A DNA stretch of 64,000 nucleotides from Theocolax elegans (GCA_026168455.1 CM047431.1:2094598-2158597); one strand, 5' to 3'; positions 23,279-34,558 are shown, counted from the stretch's first letter. A program made the numbers and translations. The notes: generated from the letters alone by a model not told the origin.

Positions 23279-24128
23279 TTCTGTCAGATGCTTTAACCCT
23301 AGGTGCGGCTATGTTCTTATCCGCCGCGCAATCCACTGCTTTGTGGCCCTCTTGGCCGCACCGGAAACACTGCGATGATCGGTCGACTGCGCTTTTGCAA
23401 GCCTTTGCGAAGTGACCGACCTCGTGGCATCGGTAACAACGCGTGATCGGCTCGCGGAGCCGAACCCTGCAGTTGACCCAGCCTATCCGAAGCTTCCCAT
23501 TCTGTAGCAGCTTTTTTGCTCCCGATGTGGGAAGGACACTGGTCATCTGAGTGCCTCCATATGACCTTCTCAGCTTTATATTCCCAGAAGGTACCATATT
23601 TGGTCCGATCACCACAGAGATTGCCTCTGCCACTTCCTCCGCCGTCGTGGCCTCGTCCATGTCCTTTATAGTAATAAACTCTTTGTGGGTCAGCATCTGG
23701 ACACCTGCTAATCCACGTAATGTGGACGAGACCGCTGCCTCGAGATCTGGAGTTCCTACGCCAGGTCTTCCAAGCTCAATCAGCAGATCTTCTCCTCTGG
23801 TACGCAGTATACGGGAGACTCTTTCTCCCAGCAGCTTGAGGTTTGGCGCGGCCCGTGTTTGCCGAAGAATGTCGTCATAGGCTCGACCTCCTGACACTTT
23901 AATCTTAATGGCGTCGGGACGAGCTTGGTCCCCCCCAAAATCCGTGGGACTAGCACTGACCACAGGGGCTTTCACCGGATCGGAATCAGTGGCGGGATTT
24001 GACAGAACTGCCGTGCCTGCTTGGGGTAGTGTTGTTATAACCTCACTATCCATAATTGGTTTAATTTCGGGGTGCCTTCCCCTATCTGGTTTTGGTTCGC
24101 CCCGAATATTTGATTTTTTCGGTACCAT
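23271..24128 (-). CDS. LINE-A ORF1, copy B
   Basis: Same protein as copy A with the ATG at 24,128 (MVPKKSNIRG). Here the natural upstream sequence is kept: a short 5' leader of about 70 bases, then the GT microsatellite at 24,201. Both CCHC knuckles are intact. This copy shows the true 5' end of LINE-A. Confidence 0.85.
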   Translation of the reverse strand: MVPKKSNIRGEPKPDRGRHPEIKPIMDSEVITTLPQAGTAVLSNPATDSDPVKAPVVSASPTDFGGDQARPDAIKIKVSGGRAYDDILRQTRAAPNLKLLGERVSRILRTRGEDLLIELGRPGVGTPDLEAAVSSTLRGLAGVQMLTHKEFITIKDMDEATTAEEVAEAISVVIGPNMVPSGNIKLRRSYGGTQMTSVLPTSGAKKLLQNGKLRIGWVNCRVRLREPITRCYRCHEVGHFAKACKSAVDRSSQCFRCGQEGHKAVDCAADKNIAAPRVKASDRNG

Positions 24129-24200
24129 CCACATCTGGAAAGCATTCCCCTATCCACCACCTGGGAGGCGCCACGATGCGGGACCAGCAAACCCGTCACG

Positions 24201-24224
24201 GTGTGTGTGAGTGTGTGTGTATGT
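24201..24224. repeat. GT-rich microsatellite at the LINE-A 5' end
   Basis: Minus-strand reading is (ACAC/ACAT)n with one CTC interruption, directly before the element start gtgacgggtttgctggtccc. Confidence 0.85.
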
Positions 24225-24830
24225 CGGTTAATCGGTATGTCTGTTTTTTTGGGAGGACGTGGCGAAAATACGTTTACGCCCAGAATGTGTGCTTTGATCA
24301 ATACCAGCAGACCTTATCTCGATTGTTCCCCCCATCGGAAACTGTCGTAAGACATTCCTTCGAGGAGGCAAGCATGTCACATACACAAGATAGTAAGGCA
24401 GTTATTTTATAATAACGCAAATAAGAGAATAAGTATTACCTTTCGAGGGGGGTAGATCAGTGAAGAGGAGTCCTGTTCTTTTTTAAACATTTTATTTAAT
24501 AATTTGGAAATGCTATATACTCATAATAGAGCAAAATGATACATTTCAAATTATATATATTATTTTTTAACCATCGTAGACTTTCACAAAGCCGAAAATT
24601 GTGTTAATAGAATAGAATGATTTATTCAAACCATTTATTTCAACAGCCGTCTTAACTGATTATTATTGTTTCAGTCGCGTAATGTTACAATTACACTCGT
24701 ACATATTATGTTCCGATTGTCCCGCTTGTTACAATCCAACAATGAGCATATTGGATGTGCATCGTTATAATAACAGAAATACATAGTCGGTTTCCATGTG
24801 CGATACGTCTTGAATTTCGGTATTCCGTTT
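24225..24830. other. Flank: 3' end of a second LINE-A-like element, then AT-rich DNA
   Basis: 24,300-24,380 (tctcgattgttccccccatcgg and following) is a diverged match to the LINE-A 3' UTR at 11,385-11,450 in the same orientation. This suggests a related element lies head-to-tail against the microsatellite. From about 24,400 the sequence is AT-rich without a gene. The whole block recurs at 26,832-27,437. Confidence 0.6.
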
Positions 24831-25199
24831 GGTTGCAAGCAGGCTTGACGGGTGAAGCGATTTGACCCGGATGCTGCTTATGTTCGAAAGCAGAAGACGG
24901 CGGGGAGCTAAACACCGCCGAATTCTTACCAAGAATTACGACTCTAGGCTAGCCGTGTAATGCGGCGGGCTGTAGTAAGGAGTTTTGGTACACTTAGTGG
25001 CCTCTCATCGAGGTTAATCGATGCCGTTGGGGCTCTCATGAGAGCCTCACTTTTCGATGGGGAAACTCTAGGCACCATCGCCGACGAATGAAACCGCCGA
25101 GCTGTGGGGCTTGTTGACGAGAGCTCCGGGGCAGCAAATACTGCGGATTGATGCGGTGATATTGCCCTAAGGAAAGACTCTAAGACACTCATAGAATAC
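24831..25199 (+). mobile_element. ORF-less R1-type element, copy 4, 3' end only
   Basis: Begins at GGTTGcaagcaggcttgacg, a 5-base microhomology join with the LINE-A flank (compare 27,437). It runs to the 3' end just before the target copy 25,200-25,214. Confidence 0.8.
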
Positions 25200-25907
25200 T
25201 GTTCCTTTGACCACCGGAACTTTCAGCGACTTCTGCTATGGAGCAGAGGAACATTTCTCGGTCGAAGGTAGACGGTACCCATCTCTTGTATTGGAAGCTT
25301 TTGTTCAGACCTGCTGCCCTGTTAATCATTAATTGGAGCTCGTACACGAGTGCTTGATGGTCGCTCCCCGTGTAGCGATCACTAACTTTCCAGGTAAACC
25401 CTCTCTTTATTAATCTGGGATCGATGAAGGTTAGGTCTACTATAGACGACCTCACCGCCTTGGTAAAATTGGGCGTCGTTCCAGTATTAGCAATCTCCAA
25501 CTCCAATATCGCAAAGACCTCGAGGAGTGTACGACCACGAGTGTTCGTTTTCGTACTGCCCCATTCTGTCGCCCAGGCATTAAAATCCCCTCCGATGACT
25601 ATTGGCAATCGGGAGGACCTTGCACTAGTAACGATGGCATCAAGGGATCCCAGAAATCCGTCGATGTTATCACTGGGTGGGAGGTAGCAACTGTATATTC
25701 GCATACCCGCCACCTCCACCCACGTAAAATTGGGGAAGGGAGCGACCATGCTCTGCCAGTGGCATCACTCACCCATTTCAATTCATTGAGATCCCTGTAC
25801 TCCTCGCTGACGATAACAATGTCGGCCTGCACTTCTCTGACCAACTGTGGCAGCAGATCCTGGGCCACAGCACAGTGGTTTAGGTTGATTTGTAGCACCC
25901 TAACCAT
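25200..25907 (-). pseudogene. LINE-A EN domain, copy C
   Basis: Offset 2629 bp from copy B with very few substitutions (for example WGSTKTN instead of WGSKKTN). The same internal deletion is present. Confidence 0.85.
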
Positions 25908-26781
25908 TTCTGTCAGATGCTTTAACCCTAGGTGCGGCTATGTTCTTATCCGCCGCGCAATCCACTGCTTTGTGGCCCTCTTGGCCGCACCGGAAACACT
26001 GCGATGATCGGTCGACTGCGCTTTTGCAAGCCTTTGCGAAGTGACCGACCTCGTGGCATCGGTAACAACGCGTGATTGGCTCGCGGAGCCGAACCCTGCA
26101 GTTGACCCAGCCTATCCGAAGCTTCCCATTCTGTAGCAGCTTTTTTGCTCCCGATGTGGGAAGGACACTGGTCATCTGAGTGCCTCCATATGACCTTCTC
26201 AGCTTTATATTCCCAGAAGGTACCATATTTGGTCCGATCACCACAGAGATTGCCTCTGCCACTTCCTCCGCCGTCGTGGCCTCGTCCATGTCCTTTATAG
26301 TAATAAACTCTTTGTGGGTCAGCATCTGGACACCTGCTAATCCACGTAATGTGGACGAGACCGCTGCCTCGAGATCTGGAGTTCCTACGCCAGGTCTTCC
26401 AAGCTCAATCAGCAGATCTTCTCCTCTGGTACGCAGGATACGGGAGACTCTTTCTCCCAGCAGCTTGAGGTTTGGCGCGGCCCGTGTTTGCCGAAGAATG
26501 TCGTCATAGGCTCGACCTCCTGACACTTTAATCTTAATGGCGTCGGGACGAGCTTGGTCCCCCCCAAAATCCGTGGGACTAGCACTGACCACAGGGGCTT
26601 TCACCCGATCGGAATCAGTGGCGGGATTTGACAGAACTGCCGTGCCTGCTTGGGGTAGTGTTGTTATAACCTCACTATCCATAATTGGTTTAATTTCGGG
26701 GTTCGCCCCGAATATTTGATTTTTTCGGTACCATCCACATCTGGAAAGCATTCCCCTATCCACCACCTGGGGAGGCGCCAC
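25900..26781 (-). CDS. LINE-A ORF1, copy C, with altered N-terminus
   Basis: The body and both zinc knuckles match copies A and B. A deletion of about 23 bases near 26,700 shifts the frame of the natural N-terminus, so the open frame now enters from upstream leader sequence and reads WYRKNQIFGANPE instead of MVPKKSNIRG. Translation from the natural ATG (26,734) would be out of frame. An inactive variant is likely. Confidence 0.75.
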   Translation of the reverse strand: MAPPQVVDRGMLSRCGWYRKNQIFGANPEIKPIMDSEVITTLPQAGTAVLSNPATDSDRVKAPVVSASPTDFGGDQARPDAIKIKVSGGRAYDDILRQTRAAPNLKLLGERVSRILRTRGEDLLIELGRPGVGTPDLEAAVSSTLRGLAGVQMLTHKEFITIKDMDEATTAEEVAEAISVVIGPNMVPSGNIKLRRSYGGTQMTSVLPTSGAKKLLQNGKLRIGWVNCRVRLREPITRCYRCHEVGHFAKACKSAVDRSSQCFRCGQEGHKAVDCAADKNIAAPRVKASDRNG

Positions 26782-26807
26782 GATGCGGGACCAGCAAACC
26801 CGTCACG

Positions 26808-26831
26808 GTGTGTGTGAGTGTGTGTGTATGT
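26808..26831. repeat. GT-rich microsatellite at the LINE-A copy C 5' end
   Basis: Same arrangement as at 24,201. Confidence 0.85.
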
Positions 26832-27527
26832 CGGTTAATCGGTATGTCTGTTTTTTTGGGAGGACGTGGCGAAAATACGTTTACGCCCAGAATGTGTGCT
26901 TTGATCAATACCAGCAGACCTTATCTCGATTGTTCCCCCCATCGGAAACTGTCGTAAGACATTCCTTCGAGGAGGCAAGCATGTCACATACACAAGATAG
27001 TAAGGCAGTTATTTTATAATAACGCAAATAAGAGAATAAGTATTACCTTTCGAGGGGGGTAGATCAGTGAAGAGGAGTCCTGTTCTTTTTTAAACATTTT
27101 ATTTAATAATTTGGAAATGCTATATACTCATAATAGAGCAAAATGATACATTTCAAATTATATATATTATTTTTTAACCATCGTAGACTTTCACAAAGCC
27201 GAAAATTGTGTTAATAGAATACAATGATTTATTCAAACCATTTATTTCAACAGCCGTCTTAACTGATTATTATTGTTTCAGTCGCGTAATGTTACAATTA
27301 CACTCGTACATATTATGTTCCGATTGTCCCGCTTGTTACAATCCAACAATGAGCATATTGGATGTGCATCGTTATAATAACAGAAATACATAGTCGGTTT
27401 ACATGTGCGATACGTCTTGAATTTCGGTATTCCGTTTGGTTGGCGACCCCACACACCTGTATACGAGAAGGAAGGGCGACCACGGACTCCGTCTGGAATT
27501 ACAGATTCCTTATTGCGACCATCGCAC
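26832..27527. other. Flank of LINE-A copy C; target locus of LINE-B
   Basis: Repeat of 24,225-24,830 (diverged LINE-A-like 3' end, then AT-rich DNA). It is followed from 27,437 by about 90 bases of GC-richer DNA that precede the LINE-B insertion site. No gene seen. Confidence 0.6.
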
Positions 27528-27540
27528 TGTAAGTGCCAGT
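27528..27540 (+). repeat. Target-site duplication of LINE-B, left copy
   Basis: TGTAAGTGCCAGT is repeated exactly at 33,697-33,709 on the other side of the element. A 13-bp duplication fits R1-clade elements, which commonly make duplications of about 14 bp. Confidence 0.8.
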
Positions 27541-28413
27541 CCCCCCAATTCCGAGAGTTCGAATTTTACCTCCTGCGATAGTGGAGGAAGAGGATTGCCA
27601 CTAGTGCGCCTCGAAGTTGTGTTGTTTCGCCGAGCCTGTGTTGGCGATCAACTGTCCAACATGCTATATGTTTGATATACTACACGCTTAGTTATTGAAC
27701 ACATGCCGTTGGCGGCTATACAATTCATCAGAGCAACCGCGGTCATGGAAGACCTTACCCCAGACCGCAACCGCCGAGATGTCTCACAGAGGTGTGTTAT
27801 CGAATGACGGGAAGCCTTCCAGGCTTTTAAAAGTATTTCTCCCGACGTTTCCTTACGTAGGTTCGATGCACCAAAAACTCGCACGAGAAGGCATTAAGAG
27901 CGTCAAGCTCCGAGCCCGATCATGCCGACTACACTATTGTTGAAAGTGAGTGAAGTCGAAAACCCATTTGGCCGGACTCTTTTATATGTGGAGTTCAGCG
28001 TACCTTAAGGACTCAACTCAGTCTCTGGCAAGTCAAAGCAGGAGATCAACTGAGGGGAAATTCCTTAGGAATACGTTCCACACGCCTCGAAAGGGGCGAA
28101 ACCAGCATTGTGCAGAAAGTTGTTTCGTGAAAATGGTCCAGGTAACTCGGGTTTACTCGGGTAGATAATAAATTTCCGCCTATCGCCCAGCAAGTGATGG
28201 GTCCACCACTGTGGGTAAAGGGCCTCGGCCGGAGTCATAGCAGCTCCCAAAAGCAAGGAACCTCCGAAGCACAATGTAGGGTTGAACAACGTACTTCCAA
28301 AAGTATCTTTAAAGCCGAGAATTAGTAGGTTCGCCGAAGTATCTCGTCGAATTGATCCTTTCGATTTTCAGTTGTGAGTTAGTATACTCGTCTAAAAAAC
28401 GTCTCGAAGCATT

Positions 28414-28482
28414 GTCCTCTCCGAACAGGACTTATACCTTCGGGTATACAAAGTACCTTTTACACCCGGCCGGATGGCTGGG
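28414..28482 (+). other. Three consecutive hairpins in the LINE-B 5' UTR
   Basis: GTCCT/AGGAC (28,414-28,431), TATACC-TTCG-GGTATA with a UUCG tetraloop (28,433-28,448), and CCCGGCC-GGAT-GGCTGGG (28,465-28,482), the last followed by TTTTT. The stems are adjacent with short spacers. Confidence 0.6.
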
Positions 28483-28920
28483 TTTTTCTATTTGAAGAAA
28501 TTTGAAAGTGGCGGAGAGAACGAGGCTAGAAGACGAAATCAGAGACGAGTAGAAGTCCCGCATACTGACCCAGTTTAGCTATGTACAAGTAGAGAGTCCT
28601 AAAGACACTTGAAGCGTATTAAGGCTTTACCAGGCCGGATTCTTAGTAAGTCTTTTCGAACGGCAGACTGAAACGAACCGGAAATTCGAATAGCATGGAT
28701 GGACTAATGAAGGGAGCTCCAATGATACGAGGAACCCAACGACGGTCTTGAAGTGTGATCCAATAGCCTATGCAGTATGCCTTGGCTCCCCACAACTGAC
28801 CACGTACCATTTACCGATCATGACGTCAAAGGCAGGCAACCATACCTAGCCTTAATCTTGTAAATAATAAAACTGTCCTCGGACAGATAGACCTTAAGAG
28901 CTCAAATCTTGTATATAACC

Positions 28921-29070
28921 AGAGCCGGGGCACGGCTAATCAAGCAAGTGCCCCGGGTGCGCAAACAGATTGGCCAGATGCCATGTATATATATATATCT
29001 AGAGCCGGAGTTTAACTAATCAAGTTAAGACCCGGATGCGAAGAGAGATTGGCTATATGCCTTGTAAATA
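28921..29070 (+). other. Paired covarying hairpin modules in the LINE-B 5' UTR
   Basis: Two modules start exactly 80 bases apart (28,921 and 29,001) with the shared frame agagccgg, taatcaa, ccggRtgcg and agattggcYaKatgcc. Module 1 pairs CCGGGGCAC (28,925-28,933) with GTGCCCCGG (28,948-28,956). Module 2 pairs CCGG and TTAAC with GTTAA and CCGG. The same TAATCAA loop closed by C-G sits at the tip of each. The stems differ in sequence but stay paired. Confidence 0.65.
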
Positions 29071-29499
29071 CACAAATTAAAATTAAATTAATCTGTATGA
29101 ATCCAAAATGATTCGAAAGTGCACTGTTTGAGGCGTGGAGCTCGTATTAATCAATCAAAGGCAAAACAGCCGGAGACCACGCCAATGATATAAACCGCAC
29201 ATACAAGATTAAGACTATCAAGATTAAGATCACAAATTCAATCAATCGAAAAGCATGAGGATAACCATGCGTGTAAATATTGTACATATGTAGATAGTAG
29301 GAAACGGAAAAGCCTTAGCTCGTAAGTAAGTCTTCTCCCGTCGAAATAGTCGATGTGTATCTCTCTTGTAGGTTCGCTCCAAGTTGCTCCGTTTATTTTC
29401 ATCTGTTTTGCGTTTTTCTTGCGATAAATTTACACTTTTTATATACATTCACTTGCTGCTCGAGGTCGAACACGCCAAAAGCGCTTATTACACAAGATA

Positions 29500-32400
29500 A
29501 TGTCCCCTTCCATCAAGGTGAAGAAGGCGAGGGCCATGAGACTAAAGAGACGAGGCATAGCCGAAGGTTCACGTATCGAACGCGCGAACGCGAAACCGGC
29601 TGGCAAGCCCTCTCACTGTACCAAAGGAGTATTCCAAACCGACAGAAGCGCCCAAGAGCCACCAAACTCGAAGGCGGGACTGAAGGTGAGAATACTCCAA
29701 CTGAACATGGGTAGATCGAGGGCCGTCACAGACGAAACTCGAAGTCGAATGGCCAAAACAGGGATTGACCTCGCTTTAGTCCAGGAACCCTATGCGCCGA
29801 AAGGCACACTAACAGGGTTCGGACTTAGCTTTGGTACAATTACAGGTTCCAGGCCCGATCATACAACAGCGGCAGCTGTGGTCCACAGCTCTGGCACCTT
29901 AACGTACACAAGGGTCTCCCAGTTTTGCTCTACCCATTGCGTCTGCTCCATAGTGAGTGGCGCATTTGGACATTTTTACGTGGTCAGCTTATACTGTCAG
30001 TTTAGGGACTCCATAGAGAGTCATCTAGCACAGTTACGACACATTCTGTCCTCGCTGAAGGATCAAAAGATCCTAATAGCGATGGATGTGAATGCTAAGT
30101 CGTCCTGGTGGGGCTCGCCAGTTAATGACGGCAGGGGTCGAGTTCTCGAGGACTTTGTTCTTGAGCACGACCTGACTGTGATGAATCGAGAGGGGCAACC
30201 GGCCACCTGCGTGAGCTCGAGAGGTAAAACCTTCATCGACGTAACGCTGGCGACCAAGAGCCTCAAACCTTTCGTCACGGGATGGTCAGTCGAAGATTGG
30301 TCTACGAGCGATCATAGACCAATCCATATTGTTGTTGACTTCGAAAGGCAACCCGCACGTCTGCAAAGGGTACTAGAACCACGGTTCAATACCCGAAAGG
30401 CAGACTGAGAAGCCTTTCAAGAAGCCCTCAAGGCCGAAAAGTCGCGCCTCTCGGACATACCGATCAACTCTGAAGACGACGTCGACAAATACGTCGATGC
30501 GTTAGAAGAGACGATCATAAAGGCATGTAAGAAGGCGATCCCCATGAAGAGGAGATTTTCTAAATCGTCCTTATGGTGGAATCCAAAGCTGACTCATCTC
30601 AGAGGTAAAGTCAAGCGTTTAGAACGCTTATGGCTAACCCAGAGCACAGGAAGCGGAACGACTGAGGCCAGGAAACAACGACGGCTCAAGAACACGCTCT
30701 CCCTCATGCGGAGAGCTCAGACCGAATACAAGTCCGAGATTACGAGATCCAAGAAGGAGAGCTGGAAATAGTTCGTCAGCCGGGAAAGCGAGAAAGACGT
30801 GTGGAGTCTTCTATACAGGCTCGCTTCAGGCAAAGTACGAACGATGAAGGCTCTCAACACTGTAACAGGAGCTAAGGAAAGAGACCTGTGACGCTCTACT
30901 AGACACTCTAGTGCCAGACGATGACGTATCGAAGGAGACAGACTTTCACGTTGAAAAACGCAGAGCCTGTCTCGGAGGGCTAGACTCCCAGGAGACACCT
31001 CCCTTCACCCGGCTTGAAATATTTCAAGCAATCTTTGACAACAAGAACGGGAAGAGTCCAGGCACGGACAGAGTAGAAGTAGAAGTGCTCAAGAAGTCAA
31101 TTCCATTGCTAGACGAAATCGACAAATTATTCAATGCCTGTTTGAGGTATGGTGTCTTCCGCAAGAGATGGAAGGAGGGAATGCTTATCACTGAAGTCTT
31201 ACAGACCGATTTGCCTGCTCAGCGTCATGGGTGAAACCCTTGAACGCCTCATAATAAAAAGGCTTAAAGAACAGCAACAGGACGAGCCAGGGCCTACAGG
31301 TATCCAGACATCCGGAGATCAATTCGGATTCAAATCCGGATTGTCGACGGAGGATGCCATCATGAGGCTCAGGCAACTAGTCCAAAGTAGCGAAAGTTCA
31401 TATGTGATGGCGTTCCCTCTAGACATCTCAGGGGCATTCGACAACTTGTGGTGGCCGAGTCTCCTCAGTGAGCTCAAGAGTCGAAAGTGCCCAGCAAGTC
31501 TGTTTAATTTGCTATCGAGTTACCTTCAGGACAGAGAAGTCTGCATCAGAGCAGACTTCGAAGAGGCCAGAAAGAAGGTGAGCAAAGGATGCCCGCAGGG
31601 ATCGATTTTCGGCCCAATCGGCTGGAATCTCGACTATGACACCTTACTCAGAGAGCTGCACAGTAACGGGTTTAACGCAATAGCGTACGCCGACGACATA
31701 ATCACCTTGGTCGAAGGCGAAACCCGTACGCAGCTCCAAGAACATGGACAGAGAATGATGGATATTGTCGAAACCTGGTGTGAATAACATAAACTGGACA
31801 TATCGATCCCGAAATCGGGTATGATATTATTGAAAGGACGACTCGATGCTCGTAAACCCCCAAAGGTTCAACTGAAGGGGCAAACGATCAAAATGCTAAA
31901 AGATATGAAGTACCTTGGTGTAACCTTTCAAGAAAGGTTCGGAGTGACGAAGCACATCCAAATCATCGAATCTAAGTGGTACGACCTTCTTGGTCGCTTA
32001 TCACAGATCTCTGGTGCGAATTGGGGGATGAAAAATAGATCCCTCAGCCTGGTGTATAAGTGCCTATTTACCCCCATAGTTGCGTATGCAGCTGCTGGGT
32101 GGTGGAGCGGTGTTGATACTGCCGGAAAGAAGAAGCTTGCATCTTTGCAAAGACGGACTCTAATCTGGCTTTCGAAAGCGTATAACACCGTATCCCATGA
32201 GGCACTTCAGGTGATCTCTGCTGCCCTGCCCATCGACCTAGTGTTGAAGGAAAGAGTAGCTCATTACCACATCAGGCGGAGCAGATCCGTCCTCGTGAAC
32301 GACGTGCGTATTGAAATAGACCCCAACAGTAGAACATTGGAAAGTGACATCTCTGAAGCCAAAAGAAAAGTTCATAATGAACTTTTGAACGAGTGGCAGA

Positions 32401-32957
32401 GGAGATGGGACTCTACAGATAAGGGGTCTACCACGCGCAAGTTCATCCGCTCTGTACATGACAGGACTAGAAAGAGTTGGTTACGGCCGAACCACTACAC
32501 ATCACAGTTCCTCACGGGACACGGGTCTTTTAAGTCTTAACTGCACCGTTTCGGGAAAAGCGAAGACCCGAGATGTAACTGTGGTCTCGAGCAAACTTCT
32601 GACCATATACTCTTTGACTGTCCCCGTGTAGCCAAGAGCAGACAACCACTCATCGATGCGGTTCACAGGTATGGCCACACGTGGCCATGTGATCCTTCGG
32701 TGTTGGTTGACCGCATAGAGATCTATCGGGCGTTTACTAAATTCGCCCGAGAATTCGTTCTCCCCTCAGATCGGAACTCCGAGGACGGTGACAGCGATGA
32801 TTGCGACGTTACTCCATCAACACCAAATTGGAATGAAAGGGAAAGGTCGAATGTTTCTAGAAAGAGGCCACTTCCCTGGCAATCCAGTGTGAAGCCGTGT
32901 ACTGTGAAGCTGGTTAGACTGTCTCACCAGGATCTCCAGTCCGTACATCGAGCTTGA
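29500..32957 (+). pseudogene. LINE-B EN-RT polyprotein (ORF2-type), broken
   Basis: Starts MSPSIKVKKARAMRLKRRG with a basic N-terminal tail of about 65 residues. The endonuclease follows: LQLNMGRSRAV, ALVQEPYAPKG, AMDVNAKSSWWGS, TFIDVTLA and STSDHRPIHI. The RT follows with DISGAFDNLWW, GCPQGSIFGPIGWN and AYADDIITLVEGET. The C-terminus has CNCGLEQTSDHILFDCP, a zinc-knuckle. Breaks: stop at 30,406, stop at 30,769, frameshifts near 30,880, a 35-base deletion at about 31,190, stop near 31,785 and stop at 32,538. EN nicks the target and RT copies the RNA in the family. R1-clade placement rests on EN sequence, RT motifs and the C-terminal knuckle. Confidence 0.85.
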
Positions 32958-33696
32958 AAGGCATCCCCAAAGCCGGGATCGCCTGTTTGAACCCGAATAA
33001 GGGAATCGTCAGAACCCTCGACTTTGAACGGCCTCGTGTGAACGACGAGAACAGAGGGTTCAGACACATCACAGAATGCAAAGGAATTTCTTCTACAAAT
33101 TGCATTCTTATCGAACGTTAGGCCACCTACCGCAAAACCTCCCCGGGGATCCGGGGAGTAATAGGGAGGCATGTTTCGGCATGTCGAAAGTTGGACCAGG
33201 ATGACTTTACTCTGGTACGCGGGGACTGGGTACGAGCCCCACGTTGACGTACCTCTGTGTCGAAAGTGAAACGTTGACGTGTCCCAGGTGGGTTGGACTC
33301 TGCGTGGTATGTGGTTGCAAGCAGGCTTGACGGGTAAAGCATGGTTGACCCGGATGCCGCTTATGTTCGAAAGCGGAAGACGGCGGGGAGCTAAACACCG
33401 CCGCATCCCTACCGAGGATTACGGCTCTAGGCTAACCGTCGCAAGACGACGGCGGGCTGTAGTAAGGAGTTTCGGTACACTAACTAGTGGCCTCTCATCG
33501 GGGTTAATCGATGCCATAGGGGCTCTCATGAGAGTTTCACTTTTTGAACGCATCGGGGAAGCTTTAGGCACCAACGCCGACAAGGGAAACCGACTAACTG
33601 TGAAGCTTGATGACGAGGGCTTCGGGGCAGGAAATACTGCGGATTGATGCGGTGACACTGCCCCAAGGAGAGACTCTAGTACAGTCATAGAATACA
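32958..33696 (+). other. LINE-B 3' UTR
   Basis: Contains hairpins gaaccctcg.../...gagggttc (33,010-33,062) and gaatgcaa.../...ttgcattc (33,073-33,108). A CCCCGG-GGAT-CCGGGG hairpin (about 33,141-33,157) follows. A segment conserved with the ORF-less elements starts at about 33,113 (cgaacgttaggccacctaccgc). In this family the 3' UTR is what the RT recognises, so conservation here fits trans-mobilisation of the ORF-less copies. Confidence 0.7.
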
Positions 33697-33709
33697 TGTA
33701 AGTGCCAGT
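33697..33709 (+). repeat. Target-site duplication of LINE-B, right copy
   Basis: Exact repeat of 27,528-27,540. Confidence 0.8.
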
Positions 33710-34558
33710 TTTATAGTCTCTCTCTCTTTTTCTCTCTTTATTATCCTCGCGTATCGACCTGGGATCTCGCGTGCAGCGGTACGCGTGTATTATTTATTGC
33801 TTCGACAATATATTCTTGCATTTATTTTAAATTAAATATCGCAATTTTACTTATTTGATTTGCCTTCATTTTCCTTCGCGTTCGCTAAGTAAAGGATACC
33901 GCCGCCTCCGCCTATACGGCTCCTATAAACCCGTATTAATACTGAGCGGCTGATTGCGTAATGAAACTATTGTTTTAACGGTAGTAAATTGTTATTATTT
34001 TATTAATTATTAAAAATAGCAAATCCGTTACAATATATATATATAATATATAGAAGTTCAATCAGGTTAACCGCGGAAATTTCAAATTCAAGTTTATATC
34101 AGTATTTACCAGGAATATCTTTAAATATTAATATTTTTAAAATATAAGAAAATAAACATTTCTTATATTAAACATAAAATAAACACAATTCATTCGACTA
34201 ATTATATTAATTCATTTACATTAATTATATAAATTTATTAAAAATTTATTAAATATACTTAAAATTTATTTGTATTGCCCTCATTGAAATTGAAATCATA
34301 CACAAATGTACCACATTAATCACATGCAAATGTACGAAAATACACCAAAATGGAAAAATGTTTAAGAATGTATAGATATGTAAAACGTGTACAAATTTTA
34401 GCAAAAATTGAATTTTTTACAAATTTGTATATTTTTTCACATTTTAATTAAATTATTTTAGTATAATACAACTTATATAAAACAATAAATAATAGTTATT
34501 TACTTAAGAATAACAAGTAAATCGATCAGTGTGTAAGCAAGCTTACTTGAAGAACAAA
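33710..34558. repeat. LINE-B 3' flank, first copy of a segmental duplication
   Basis: Begins with a CT-rich run, then a GC-richer block (about 33,890-33,960) and AT-rich DNA. The same flank recurs at 39,335-40,054 and, in two parts, at 41,604-41,906 and 42,558-42,842. No gene seen. Confidence 0.8.

Larger units (their letters stand above)
27541..33696 (+). mobile_element. LINE-B: near-full-length R1-clade non-LTR retrotransposon
   Basis: 6156 bp bounded by exact 13-bp duplications. Parts in order: long 5' UTR with no ORF1 (27,541-29,499), EN-RT ORF with several breaks (29,500-32,957), and a long structured 3' UTR (32,958-33,696). It lacks about 55 bases that the related ORF-less elements carry at their 5' end, so it may be slightly 5' truncated. 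The 3' end, catagaatac, is shared with the ORF-less elements. Confidence 0.85.

Noticed and set aside
27541..33696. Insertion of LINE-B into ribosomal DNA, as for classical R1
   Set aside because: The target duplication and flanks do not resemble 28S rRNA, and no rRNA sequence was seen in the window.
33710..33760. Telomeric (TTAGG)n target, as for TRAS/SART relatives
   Set aside because: No TTAGG array lies at either end of LINE-A or LINE-B.
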